Assembly: GCF_043290135.1 (NCBI RefSeq)
Contig: NC_134700.1
Location: 78,719,000 to 78,782,999, forward strand
DNA length: 64,000 nucleotides
Reading direction: 5' to 3'
Origin: Rhipicephalus microplus
Lineage: Eukaryota > Arthropoda > Arachnida > Ixodida > Ixodidae
Positions 44,101 through 55,881 of this stretch are shown here, piece after piece. Within the stretch, counting starts at the first letter, position 1; every line of letters begins with the position of its first letter. The position numbers were made by a program, and so were the translations under genes. A model generated the notes under the pieces. The model ran no database searches and was not told the origin of the DNA. It worked only from the letters and a program-made list of their open reading frames with translations.

Positions 44101-44647
44101 GCACGAAGATACTACTGCGAGCTGGCAACGTGATGCAAACATCAAGTACGCGTAAGGCCACGCCCCGATGTTCGTTCTCGATGTCGGAATCTGGAGAAAC
44201 ACAGTTAACAAAACTGACGAACAAATCACGCAGATTAACTATCGCTCCATGCTCTTGCAGAAGATCCATGCCCAAAATGACCAGCCGAGAACAATTGGGC
44301 AGTACAAGGAATGATGCTACAAAAGCCGACGCACAAATCTTAAGCCTGGCGTTGCACCTTCCTATAGGGGATACGAGGTGTCCTCCAGCGGTGATTAGTT
44401 GGGGGCCGTCCCACGTTGTCAGCACCTTGTGTAGACGGGTGGCCAATCAAGCACTCATCACCGAGTAATCAGCTCCCGTGTGGACAAGCGCAGTCACCGG
44501 ATAACAATCGATGGAAACGGTAATGGCAGCGGACGTTCTGTTGGCGGTTTCACAAACAGGCTTTTTTGGCACGTCGTAAGGCAGCGGCGGAGGGTATTTG
44601 TCGGTTCGCGTGACAGCGGCCTCACCTCCGGAGGTCGCCGTTTTCAC
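41174..44647 (-). pseudogene. pol: Gypsy-4 Pol
   Basis: The protease active site reads VHTGAD (codon 44482-44480), with His replacing the catalytic Asp. In-frame stops near 44446 and 43999 lie in the protease and linker. RT-RNase H is open 43915-42419 with YLDD near 43220. A frameshift near 42440 precedes the integrase HHCC module (42366-41845); a TAG at about 41847 precedes the catalytic core (TDRG near 41760, NGLTE near 41665). The last codons read straight into CATA repeats. Confidence 0.88.
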
Positions 44648-46034
44648 TTTTCCTGGCGTGGGCTTGCGCCACTGACACCAGGGGACCCAAAGGCGGGTCG
44701 GGCGTGGTGTGTTGATGTGGACGTACGGGGTGATGGTGATCGTGACTGTCGTCGCAGTGGGACAGGAGCGTGATGACTACCTTCCAAGTAATCCACAATT
44801 TCTTGTGGGCACTCACCATAGCGTGGACTACGTGCATCTGGGTGGAATCCGCGTACGCCTATTCGTCGGAAGTAACAGTCGCGGTACATGTGTCCAACTT
44901 TGCCACAATGGTAGCACAAAGGACGATTGTCGGGTGCACGCCAGACGGTGGACTTTGGCGGGCCAGGACGAAAATCGGCGTGAGAAGGCAGGCGATGGGC
45001 TGGACTTGGATATCGTCTGGGGGTGCCAGTAGGTTGATGAGCAAAATGTGCCGTCGACAGCATAGAGGCGCGTAGGGCATCCTCGTAGGAAAGCGTGGGA
45101 GGTTTGACTGGCGATGGGTATGAGGAGTGAACGAACTGCCTGATTTCGTTACTAATGACGTCCGTAAGAGCAGCGCTACTGAGAGGGGACGCTGTATGAA
45201 ATTTCCGAAGTTCTTCGCGTACAACTTGCCGTATGATTTCTGTGAGGACCTCCCTGTTATCACCTCCTGGTACAAGCGAGCACGCAGCGGACATGGCCGT
45301 CTGACGCTCATACTGCGACACCCACTGCCGAAGCATGCACTCCATATTTGTGGCCTCACGTATGAACTCGGACACAGTCATAGGAGGGTTGCGCACAAAG
45401 CCCGCGAAAAGTTGCTCCTTTACGCCTAGCAATAGCAGGCGCACTTTCTTGTCTTCTGGCATGTGGGGGTCAGCCCATCGAAACAATCGCGACATTTCTT
45501 CGACAAACATGGCGACGCTCTCGTTCGGCATTTGAAATCGCGAAGAAAGTGCCTGCTTCGCTCTCTCTTTCCGTTCGGGGCTACTGAACGCCTCACGAAG
45601 CTGCTTAAGGAATTCCTGCCAACTTTGAATGAAGTTTCGTGGTTCTCATACCACACTCTTGCCGCGTCTAAGAGGGGAATAGACACGTTCTTCAACTTAC
45701 GGCGATTGTCCCCGTCGTTGATTGCAGTGACACGGTCGAAATGGTCAAGCCAGTCTTCGACATCCTCACCGGCATCACAATGGAATGGGTTGGGTGTGCG
45801 AGGTGTGTTGACAACACAGGGTACGCTAGCGAGTGGGTCATGCTCGGTTTGGGTTGCGGATGTGGCAAACATTGTCCTCACGGAACTTGCCAAGGGGCCG
45901 TACCGAGGTGGTAGTCCTTGAAGGCGGCGGCTGCTTCGATAGATATCAGCAGACCCTGGTGCACTGGCGGTGGTTGCTTCTGGTTCAGGACCAGCAGGCA
46001 TAAGACGTTGCAGTACAGTACCCCACACCTCCAC
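44644..46034 (-). pseudogene. gag: Gypsy-4 Gag
   Basis: Two overlapping frames (46034-45426 and 45531-44644) joined by a frameshift in the capsid domain. Capsid motifs EDVEDWLDHFDRV and DPHMPEDKKVRL are visible. The zinc knuckle CYHC-x4-H-x4-C is near 44900. It ends CAG GAA AAG TGA, with pol in the -1 frame; the self-complementary ACCTCCGGAGGT lies 8 nt beyond the stop. Confidence 0.85.
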
Positions 46035-46039
46035 CAGTC

Positions 46040-46149
46040 TGTCGCGAGAGGAAACGATAGGCAGGAACTCGAAGTGGAGGACTGTTTACTCAGCCACAGC
46101 TGCCATTCACTTCTTCGCTCTCGTCTTCTGCCACCAACACAGCGTGGCA
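46040..46149 (-). repeat. Gypsy-4 5' LTR
   Basis: On the minus strand TGCCACGC...CTCGCGACA, 110 bp, followed by GAC and TGGTGGAGGTG. No second copy is present. Confidence 0.75.
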
Positions 46150-46161
46150 GTATGTATGTAT
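46150..46161. repeat. (GTAT)3 between gypsy-4 and gypsy-6
   Basis: GTATGTATGTAT, the only sequence between the two elements; a remnant of the tetranucleotide array at 40676-41173 and 48667-49249. Confidence 0.9.
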
Positions 46162-46321
46162 TGTTACAGTGCATCATCGACAGGAGGAAGCGTGGCACTT
46201 TGCTAAGATGAAGAAGACGCCTGTGTGTTAGGCGCTTGCGCGAGAGGCAACTCAGACATCTTGTTCGGCTGCCGATTCTCGGTGGACGCTATCCTATAAG
46301 CATAGACCTCACCCCGTCACA
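46162..46321 (+). repeat. Gypsy-6 5' LTR
   Basis: TGTTACAG...CCGTCACA; followed by TT and TGGTGGAGGTGCTGG (primer-binding site). Confidence 0.93.
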
Positions 46322-46409
46322 TTTGGTGGAGGTGCTGGGTAACCGCCTCGCAACGGAACTTCACAGCGGCCGTCGTTTGAAGGGTCATTCCACAACGTTG
46401 ACGGAAAGT

Positions 46410-47630
46410 ATGGCGTCTGCATCGGCTCCTGGTGTTCCTGCGGCAGGAGATGATGCGGTAACTACATCTCCTTCTGCGACCACAACCTTCGTGCTCGAAC
46501 CCCCGCGGGATCCTGGCACGTTCAGCGGTTCCGGCGATCCGGATGAAGTTGACATTAAGGATTGGCTGGCAGAGTACGAACGTGTAAGTACTCGATACCG
46601 ATGGGGCCCGACTCTTATGCTGGCGAACCTGTTATTCTATTTTAGGGGAACCGCCAAATCGTGGTATGAGAACCATGAAACAGAACTTGGGAGTTGGGCT
46701 GTGTGCAGGGAGAAAATGTTGGACCTGTTCGGAAAGCCGATTGGAAGAAAAATGGCCGTGAACAAAATGCTCGCGTCTCGGGCGCAGACCTCGACCGAGT
46801 CTTACGTCTCCTATATAGAAGATGTGTTATCGTTGTGTCGCAAAGCCAATGCCGAGATGCCGGAGGCTGACAAGGTCGGACATATTCTTAAGGGGATTGC
46901 GAATGACGCGTTCAACCTCCTCTCTGGACGCCATTATAAAAGAATGTCGGCGCTCTGAGCAAGCGAGAAGCCGGCGGATTGACAGCGTGTTTACCCGCCT
47001 TCCGAATACGGCTGCAACATCGTCTTGCGAAGACCGTGCAAGAACACAGCCACCATCTCTAAATTCATCTGATCAGGTGACCCGAATCGTACGGCGCGAA
47101 CTTGAAGCCATTGCCTCTGCTCCGGCTCACACCGCTGCAAGTGACACGACCCCACTCACTGCTAACATGGTTCAAGCCATCGTCCTCCAAGAAGTCGCCA
47201 GCATAGGTGTTCCCTCGGTGTGCGCTTTGCCCAGCCCGCAGCGAGCTCCATGGCGTCCACCCTCGTCCTATTACGAGTAGCAGTTTACGGCCCGATCTCG
47301 CGACTTTGCTGCGTGGAGAACCGTCGACAATCGACCAACTTGTTTTCATTGCCACCGTATCGGTCATATCGTCCGTTACTGCAATTACCGCTTGTCCTCA
47401 CCACCTCAAACTTCATCTCAACCTCGCTACCGACAGGACAGCACCCGCTTCGCATCTGCCGCGCAGCCTTCTCCGCCAAACAACTACAGAAGGTTCAACA
47501 GCCGATCTCCGTCGCCACATGGTCGTCAGTCGCGTTCGCCTCCACGACGTCGCCAGTCGTCTCGCTCACCGTAGACTCGGAGGCCGTCGTCCCCATTTAA
47601 CCCTGCTCCTGCCTACCCGGAAAACTGAAC
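46410..47630 (+). pseudogene. gag: Gypsy-6 Gag
   Basis: ATG 46410 opens a capsid domain (EVDIKDWLAEYERV, then WYENHETELGSW) to TGA 46958, where a frameshift occurs; the other frame continues from about 46910 to TAG 47280. Beyond it the knuckle CFHC-x4-H-x4-C (about 47350-47390) and an Arg/Ser-rich tail are readable. The gag end G GAA AAC TGA lies near 47612-47626, as in gypsy-2. Confidence 0.85.
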
Positions 47631-48471
47631 GGTGCAGCGCCCGGAGGTGAGGCTGCATTTTCGACTCCCCCCACAAATCCTCTCTTGACGCTTCCGACGA
47701 GACAAAGTTTGTTAGACGTCGACGTTGACGGTGTGGCTATTTCTGCCCTTATAGATACAGGAGCGCACATTTCTGTAATGAGCGCGAACCTTCGCCGATG
47801 CCTACATAAAGTGCCACGCTTGCTCCTGTCGATGATGACATTCTTTGCGCCTGCTCCACTGAGCACAAGCTTACCACCGCTTATCATCCACATACAAATG
47901 GATTGACCGAGCGTCTGAACCTAACACTGACGCAGATGCTGTCAATGTACGTTTCGCCAGATCACCGTGACTGGGACAAAGCACTACCCTTTGTCACGTT
48001 CGCGTACAATTCTTCACGGCACGACACAGCTACTTATTCACCGTTTTATTTGCTATTTAGCTGACATACAGCATTACCATTTGACACGCTCCTTCCTTCG
48101 GCTGCCCCCTTGTCTACTGAGTACGCCAGCGATGTCGTTTCTCGAGCCCATGCAGCCCGTCAGCTTGCCCGTGATCGGCTGCACTTGTCGCAAGCGCACC
48201 AAAAAGGCCGCCATGACAGTCGCCACCAAAGCGTGAACTTCTCGCCAGGGTCTCTGGTACTTCTCTGGACACCATACCGCCAAGTAGGTTTATCAGAGAA
48301 GCTACTATCACACTACCATGGCCCCTACAAAGTGTTACAACAACTTAGTAACGTGAGCGACGAGATCGCACCCCTAAACAATGCCTCTTCGACCCCCTCA
48401 CTCCAGACAGACGTTGTACACGTTGCCAGACTCAAACCGTATCACCCTCCTCGTTCGTCAACGCCGTACTA
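47631..48471 (+). pseudogene. pol: Gypsy-6 Pol remnant (protease start fused to integrase end)
   Basis: Protease start with ALIDTGAHIS near 47750. Around 47818 the sequence jumps to the second half of the integrase core (HKLTTAYHP, then NGLTERLN with the catalytic Glu near 47910). A TAG near 48061 interrupts it, and the GPY-like segment YHGPYKVL and the C-terminus follow to TAA 48471. The junction shifts the frame, so no fusion protein is expected. Confidence 0.88.
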
Positions 48472-48506
48472 AGCGCCGTGCCGGCGCTTCCGCCACAGGG
48501 GAGGGA

Positions 48507-48666
48507 TGTTACGGTGCATCACCGACAGGAGCAAGCGTGGCACTTTGCGAAGATGAAAAAGACGCCTGTGTGTTTGGCGCTTGCGCGAGAGGCAACTCAA
48601 ACATCTTTTTCGGCTGCCGATTCTCGGTGGACGCTATCCTATAAGCCTAGACCTCACCCCGTCGCA
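48507..48666 (+). repeat. Gypsy-6 3' LTR
   Basis: 160 bp; preceded by the purine tract AGGGGAGGGA and followed by GTATGTAT. Confidence 0.93.
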
Positions 48667-48706
48667 GTATGTATGTATGTATGTATGTATGTATGTATGT
48701 ATGTAT
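48667..48706. repeat. (GTAT)n, middle part
   Basis: Ten GTAT units between the gypsy-6 3' LTR and the SINE. Confidence 0.97.
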
Positions 48707-48937
48707 TGATTTGTGGGGTTTAACGTTCCAAAACCACTATATGATTATGAGAGACGCCGTAGTGGAGGGCTCCGGAAATTTCGACCACCTGGGGTTCTTT
48801 AACGTGCACCCAAATCTGAGTACACGGGCCTACATTTCCGCCTCCATCGGAAATGCAGCCGCCACAGCCGGGATTTGAACCCGTGACCTGCGGGTCAGCA
48901 GCCGAATACCTTAGCCACTAGACCACCGTGGTGGGGC
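48707..48937 (-). mobile_element. SINE inserted in the tetranucleotide array
   Basis: Full-length tick-type SINE on the minus strand (CCCCACCACGGTGGTCTAGTG start, box B region near 48880, TTAAACCCC body end). Array units lie directly on both sides, so the target duplication cannot be separated from the repeat. Confidence 0.93.
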
Positions 48938-49249
48938 ATGTATGTATGTATGTATGTATGTATGTATGTATGTATGTATGTATGTATGTATGTATGTATG
49001 TATGTATGTATGTATGTATGTATGTATGTATGTATGTATGTATGTATGTATGTATGTATGTATGTATGTATGTATGTATGTATGTATGTATGTATGTATG
49101 TATGTATGTATGTATGTATGTATGTATGTATGTATGTATGTATGTATGTATGTATGTATGTATGTATGTATGTATGTATGTATGTATGTATGTATGTATG
49201 TATGTATGTATGTATGTATGTATGTATGTATGTATGTATGTATGTATGA
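48938..49249. repeat. (ATGT)n microsatellite, right part
   Basis: About 78 uninterrupted ATGT units, then ACCATCTGTCCATCCGCCC, a return to the tail-type motif seen left of the array at 40660. Confidence 0.98.
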
Positions 49250-50811
49250 CCATCTGTCCATCCGCCCATTCCTCCGTCTGTTTTTTCCTCTAGCGAAAAG
49301 TCTGCGAAAAGTATTCTTGCTCGAATTCTAAATCTTTCCCGTCGTTTTACGTTTCCGTGGAGTATCGCTTGAGGAACGCTACTGCGATAAATGACTCTCA
49401 AATTTTGCAGGAATTAAAGTTATAGTCTGTTTAGAGATTTTAAGAGAACTAAGAAGTTCGAGCTTCTTTATTGGCGTGTGGTCAAATGGTTGGTTTTCTT
49501 TGACACTTTTTTTTCTAATGCCTTATACCAGAGCTTCGCTGTACATGACGCCGTAGTGATTCTGAACGCGTACAATCCTTTTGGCATGTATTATGAAACA
49601 GGACTTGTCTGTAAGCCCTTCCAATACATTCGAAAATGCTAGTGAAGACTCAACTATATTTTGTACACTTCACAGTGGTTTAATAGGAGATATAGAAAGT
49701 GGCAGCGGTATTTTGTTTTTTTTCTCTCCTTTTATGAGCCGTTGTTTATTGTCGAATTGTGTACCATGCTTAGTGTATATTTTCTCCTCTAAAAGTTGCG
49801 CGTAAGATGCCAACGTTTTCCTCAACTTTTTCGTTTTGTTTATAAATGAAGATAGTGTCTTCAGGGTCAATTCAAATGAGGAGCAATGATATGTTCATAT
49901 CGTATCACATGTTCCGTTTTGTATGGCTGCTAAACTGAGACATACTTAGAGATAAAACAAAGAAAGGAAATAAACAGTTACTTTTGTCTCAATCGCATCG
50001 CTTCCTCTCAGTGTCATCATAGTGAGGCCTTGATCGCGTGAGAGCACTACGGCATATACAAAGACAAGTGAGGAGGAAGTCAATATGTCCTCAACTGCGC
50101 CCTTCCGGTTCGAGGGAACCAACTTCGGTCGTCAGACGGGGAACAAGAGAACTGCAATCGGAAGTGCGTTTCTGTCATCGTGCACTTGTCAGCCGTTTGA
50201 CAGAGGAACTCTAGTGAAATAAATACCATGGCATCCACAGCTACAATCACTCTCTTTTTGTGGCGAGTTCAATATTCTTGTACCGCTACACGATGTTTCT
50301 TTTTCTTTCTTTCTCCTGATCGGCCTGGTCCATTCGCGGCCATGAGTGCTCTTGACTTCATCACGTTTCCGTATTATGCGTTGTGTTACGACATGACAGC
50401 GAAAACATGAAAAGAAGTCTCGAAAACAAAGAAGGGGTGATAAAGTTGTTCATGATTATCACTTGGTTCTCTGAAAGAGGAGTGAAGAAAATGACACCAC
50501 TCCTATAAATGAGGTCATACGTGCGTATTCATCTCTGCCAAACGTAACCGCTGATGTTCACAGGCAAAGTTAAACTTCTCTAGGTGATATACTTTTATTT
50601 GATTGGTGTTTGGTGTGTTGGAAGTTTCTTAGTGTTGCCGCTTGCCGGGTCTACCGTATTCCTAAGTGTGAATGACAAGGTTGATGGCGTCATCTGATGA
50701 CTTCAGCTAGACGAAAAGAGCTGTTATTAAGACAACTAAGAGCAATGTCCCTCGCAGCTGATCTGTATCTGGCGGGGCAATTGTTCAAAACACGTCGCCT
50801 TTCACATAGTT
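49250..50811. other. No gene recognised
   Basis: AT-rich, with short ORFs only. Nothing supportable. Confidence 0.45.
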
Positions 50812-51100
50812 TTGTATTATTATTATTCTTTATTTGATTTGCATACACAGATACACAAAGACACAGAGGAAAGAGGGAGAGAGCAAGCTGACAACTGCCA
50901 CCTTGAGGGGCACAACGCCTGCTCACTCTTACGGGAGGAGGGAAGAAACAGAGGAAAGAAAAAATAGAGGGGAGAAAGAGGAAAGAAGATGAGGAAGGGA
51001 AAAATGACGAAGACTGAAGAGTATGAGTAAAACAAAAAAATAAAAAATGGAAAAAAAGAAAAAAAAGACCGTTTATAAACATGTGGCCAGGTCCATTTGG
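50812..51100 (-). mobile_element. Probable LINE 3' UTR with (AAT)n tail
   Basis: On the minus strand a pyrimidine-rich stretch (51070-50930) is followed by GAGTGAGCAGGCGTTGTGCC, a CTGTGTCTTTGTG segment, the polyadenylation-type AAATAAAG and a short (AAT)n tail at about 50828-50815. This fits the end of a 5'-truncated LINE; no coding part remains. Confidence 0.5.
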
Positions 51101-51146
51101 TTCATAAATTTAGGGAGAGCTCGGTGGGACTGACTTTTTCTACGAG

Positions 51147-51872
<726 letters not shown>

Positions 51873-51934
51873 TCCACTAGATGGCGGCACTTGTAAGTCA
51901 TGAATATATGATAAAGAGATGCCAGATGGCGGTA
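51873..51934 (+). promoter_or_regulatory. Two CTCF-like motifs
   Basis: CCACTAGATGGCGGCA at 51874-51889 fits the CTCF core (CCA-YAG-KGGC type). A second, GCCAGATGGCGGTAC, lies at 51921-51935. Motif matching by eye; function is unproven. Confidence 0.4.
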
Positions 51935-51964
51935 CTAGTACTTTACTTGTACAAGTACTAGTAC
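51932..51964. repeat. 12-bp inverted repeat
   Basis: GTACTAGTACTT (51932-51943) and its reverse complement (51953-51964) with a 9-nt loop. Confidence 0.9.
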
Positions 51965-51985
51965 GTTATTTATGGTATGATAAAT

Positions 51986-52440
51986 ATTAAAAATCACAGC
52001 ATATTTATGGAGCGAATGATGATGAGTGGTGCGAAACGTCCATCAGTCCGTCCGCGCTTCCGTCTGTCAGCTCGTTCCTGCTTTCGTCCGTCCACGCGTC
52101 CGTCCATCCATGCATACATTCCTGTGTTCGTCCATGCGTCCATCCGTCCGTCCATACGTGCATCCGTTCATTCGTGCATCCGTCCATGCGTAGATTCGTT
52201 CGTCCAACTGTCCATCCTTGCGTGCGTTCCTCCATCCGTCCGTCAGTCTATTCGTGCATCTGTTCATGCGTTTGTCCCTCCGTTCGTCCATGCATCCGTC
52301 CTTCCGTTCGTCCTCACGTGCATTCATCCATGTGTCCATCTGTGCGTCCGTTCGTGCGTTCGTCCATACGTCCACCTGACCGTGCGTGCGCCGTACGTTC
52401 GTCCATGTGTCCGTCTGTCCGCGCGTCCGTTCATTCGTGC
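51986..52440 (+). repeat. Dispersed repeat with degenerate (GTCC)n satellite
   Basis: Starts like the repeat at 40575. From about 52036 it is an irregular array of GTCCGTCC/GTCCATCC-type units. The Cys/Arg/Pro/Ser-rich and Asp/Gly/Trp-rich ORFs through it are repeat artefacts. Confidence 0.8.
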
Positions 52441-52975
52441 GTTAAACAGACAGACAGACGATGGACAGACGCCTCAAGCGGATGATTCATGGTTTGATGT
52501 TACAAAGTATGATACGCGCAAAGTGGCAGCGGCTCGCGCTCGAAGACGGAACTCCGACGTGTGAACGCGCGAGAAAACAGAAATGACGTCACATAAAGAC
52601 GTTGATGATGGCTTGTTCGTCGGTGGCGCCATACGCTAGGGGGTACGGTGTAGTAAAATAAAAGCCGTTTTGGCACGCGCGCATTCAGAAGGTCGGCGGA
52701 TGGAAAAAGGATGCAGAGCGGCGTGTGCGCAAGGCGGCGGCGGCTCGCGCTTGAAGACGGAACCCCGATGGGCGAGAGTGCGAGTCAGAAACGTGCCGTG
52801 AAGCTCGAAAGATCACGGCGTACGAGAATGGGAGGCCGAAACGGCGCGGCAGCCGCGTGCGTACCCAGCTTCACTGCACTCTCCCTCATTCACCCCGTGG
52901 ATAAGCTGTCATTTTTTATATCCTGATGTCACGGGTAGGTCACAAGATATAGACGTGCACCATTACGATGAGCAT
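52441..52975. repeat. Unassigned, with a ~55-bp direct repeat
   Basis: GGCTCGCGCTCGAAGACGGA around 52530 recurs with changes around 52740 within a ~55-bp similar block. No gene recognised. Confidence 0.55.
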
Positions 52976-52990
52976 TCAATCATAACGGCG
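52976..52990. repeat. SINE target duplication, left copy
   Basis: TCAATCATAACGGCG, repeated at 53151-53165; the first few bases overlap the SINE tail motif. Confidence 0.88.
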
Positions 52991-53150
52991 GCGGCTGCAT
53001 TTCCGATGGAGGCGGAAATGTTGTAGGCCCGTGTGCTCAGATTTGGGTGCACGTTAAAGAACCCCAGGTGGTCTAAATTTCCGGAGCCCTCCACTACGGC
53101 GTCTCTCATAATCATATAGTGGTTTTGGGACGTTAAACCCCACATATCAA
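52991..53150 (+). mobile_element. SINE copy lacking its tRNA head
   Basis: Begins GCGGCTGCATTTCCGATGG, i.e. just after the tRNA-like part of the full-length copy, and runs to the TCAATCAATC tail. Flanked by a 15-bp duplication. Confidence 0.93.
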
Positions 53151-53165
53151 TCAATCATAACGGCG

Positions 53166-55714
53166 AGGGTAGTGGCTGCACGCCTTGTGATCAAGAGTGG
53201 TCGTGCGACTTACGCGAGAATGCACGGCGCCCACGGAACCTTCTTTTATGGCGCTTAACACACAAATGGAGTTTCGACTGGTGTAGAAGTGCTCCCGCGG
53301 ACATTTAGCAACGACGAAGCGTGGAAAAGGATGCCCCAATAATTCCCCCTTGCATTGGTCGGCGAACCGGATTATAATTCGCCTGAGTAACGACCAGTGC
53401 CTCACGACAGCTCTTCACGGGTGTCGCGTTTTATATGGCCGCCTACGCTTTTCTTGCTTAAGTCAGGGTAAAATGCGTGCAGTGCCACGCCACTCAACAG
53501 CGATGACCCGTGTTTGTCTCCGTCTAATGAATGGTCCTTTTTTGTGTGTGCAGTATGACTGCACTTCATGAACTCAGTGCGACCTTTACAAAAATAAAAA
53601 AAGACTTAAAGGCTAACGTTTTAACGTAACAGTGCTAAATAACTGCATTCACCGTAATTTCGTTGGGGTCGGCTCTATTGGTTTGAGTGGAAGATAGCTG
53701 TTGGCCATCAGCGAAAAATGGCGGTAGATGCAAACAATGGAAAATATATCTAAACCTGAATAGTATGCAGCCCTTCTGCGTGGCAAGCAGATATCCTATC
53801 AGTGCAGTAACTACAGGCCCTAAGTATGCACAAAGTAGGTCAATAAGCTGATCACCATTCAATGATCTTTTAGAGAAAACGACTTCTCAGCTGACACTTT
53901 TCTTTGTTTTTTTGTTCTTTTATCACACTATTGGTGATTACTATGCACTTCCATTATTGTTGATTACCCCTGCCGACTCAATTGACCTGCTGAATCCTTG
54001 ATATGACAACATTGTGATTCAAATCTCAATCTCTTCTTTTTTCTTCAGAAATAGCGTGTTTTCACTTCTTTTACTCATCCTGTCTTGTACTCCTCCACCC
54101 GGTGATAAAATATAATACAAAAAACCGAATAAATTAATAAAACAGAAAACTGTGTTTGCAGGTGCCCAGAATTAGTACGGAGCTTGTTTTTTTTAGAATT
54201 TATAGCTTCGTGGCATTATTGGATGGTTTGCAGATATTGCACTTGATGTCCAGCGGCTGCTTTTGTTCCTTTTCACTGCACGTAACACAACGAATCGACG
54301 AGAGCGGTGCGTGTGCGTAGTGAATCAAAAGCCGGATCCCAGCCTTGCAAACCGGAATGGCAAGGGTCTAAGTATCGATCTGGTTCGTAGGAGAAGGCTT
54401 CTCCAGTCCTCACCAGCCTTGTCTGTGCGTGTGAAAACGCCACGACGCATCGGTCAATGCGCCACGACTATTTACATTTATTTATCGCCTTCACGACTAT
54501 TTTACATTTATTTATCGTTTCTTGTGATCTAGCCGTTGTGCTTCTTAACGGGCACAAACATTTATTACTACCTTCCACTGTTTCTCGCGGCCACAGCACT
54601 CAGACGATGCTTCTTTTTCTTTTTTTTGGGGGAGAAGGGGTAACGACACGCATAGTTGGTGGCAGAAGAAAAGAGCTACTGTGGCCGACTAAACAGTCAT
54701 TTGATTCCAGTAGCTATCTCCTCTCGTGACAATAATACTCAACACTGTCTGTGAAGATCGCAACACGACGCGGAAATTGTGCCTGTACGGTGTTATCAGA
54801 TTGCACAGATTCCTATCTGCAACAAAAAACGTTGGGCTCCACCACCATTTGGTAACTTCAGTTAGCTGAAAAAACTATGAAACCAGAAACAAATTGGTCA
54901 CGTATCTACATGTTTCATAGCTAATGTCATCAAAAGAGGATAGCCTTGCTACTGGTTTATTTGTTTACTTGATGTTCTGCGCGAAAAAATTGGTGAATTG
55001 TATTCGGAAGGCGCTGCGTTAGAGTGCCTCAATCCGTGCAGCAGAGAGGAACGAGAGCATCGAGACATGTGAGCCACGAGCACTATCTGGCAGTTATCTT
55101 CAAAATCGAAGAATGGCGTGCGCGCCTGTCTCAGAGGTGATAAGATGTAGAACGCAAAGCGACGGGTAGGCGCCACCACAATGTCGTCTCAGCAAAGCGT
55201 TGAAAACACTTGCCTTTTCATATTCAGCGGAGCGTGATAAAAGTTACGGTCCTTAGAAGCATTCTTGTATGCCTTCTCTAGCATAAAGAGACACACCAGA
55301 AAGCATTATTGTGCTGTTGTTGTGCCTAAGACATGTGCAATAATTGCATTTATTTGGAAAAGCGCACAAGTATCAACGCTTAAACTTGAAAAATATTGGT
55401 GTGCGTTGGGGATGAGGTTCAAGTTTTGCCGTTTCGGATATCATTTCGGCGAACAGACAAACGTACCGAGAGACAGACAGACACACAGACAGACCAAAAT
55501 TTTTGCGTTGAAGTACCCAAAAAAAAGACTATCGTCTTTGAAAGTATACAAGTACCTTACTGCGTGTATTCATGCGCGACGCGCGCTATTTCGCTTTGCA
55601 AGAGTAATTTGCTTACAGTGGGAGAAATAAAGATAATAACACCACCACGACCAGTAGTATGAGGCACTAAATTATTGCCGTACTCTTTGGCAGGCCACTT
55701 GCTAGTAATATAGT
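53166..55714. other. No gene recognised
   Basis: About 2.5 kb with only short, unrecognisable ORFs. A short (CAGA)n-type run lies near 55475-55496. Confidence 0.45.
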
Positions 55715-55718
55715 ATAT

Positions 55719-55881
55719 TGTCACGATAAATCACAAATACTGGGGGGTTTATAAACCACCGAATAGCTAGCGCTGGGACGATGCATTAGTGGTTCTCCAG
55801 TCTAGAAGGAGCTCGCGATCTTCTTCTTTTCCTCCAGATTGAGAGCCGCTCTAGCAGTCGACCCATTACGTGTGGGTGGCA
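55719..55881 (-). repeat. Gypsy-5 3' LTR
   Basis: On the minus strand TGCCACCCACACG...TCGTGACA (163 bp), preceded by the purine-rich CGAAGGGGTGGATAA. The outer flank at 55715-55718 is ATAT. Confidence 0.75.

Larger units (their letters stand above)
41174..46149 (-). mobile_element. Gypsy-4: antisense Ty3/gypsy, 3' truncated
   Basis: Reads on the minus strand from its 5' LTR (46149-46040) through gag and pol to 41174, where it stops inside the pol C-terminus at the (ATGT)n array. The 3' LTR is missing. Same broad family as gypsy-1. Both ends are bordered by GTAT. pol retains long frames with only a few stops, so it is younger than gypsy-3. Confidence 0.9.
46162..48666 (+). mobile_element. Gypsy-6: internally deleted Ty3/gypsy element
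   Basis: Two 160-bp LTRs with about ten differences (46162-46321 and 48507-48666) enclose gag, the start of protease and the end of integrase. Most of protease, all RT and RNase H, and the first half of integrase are missing. Same family as gypsy-2. Flanked by GTAT on both sides. Confidence 0.93.

Noticed and set aside
40676..49249. CRISPR-like or tandem-array system
   Set aside because: Simple tetranucleotide repeats without spacers in a eukaryotic retroelement context.
51977..52040. Self-splicing or riboswitch-like RNA near the dispersed repeat
   Set aside because: No conserved core elements visible; the only structure is the short hairpin upstream.
51977..52564. Cys/Arg/Pro/Ser-rich 195-aa ORF and antisense Asp/Gly/Trp-rich ORFs
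   Set aside because: Artefacts of the degenerate GTCC array; all frames are open for the same reason.
55265..55630. 121-aa ORF as a gene
   Set aside because: Includes a CAGA-type repeat and has no recognisable domain; likely chance.
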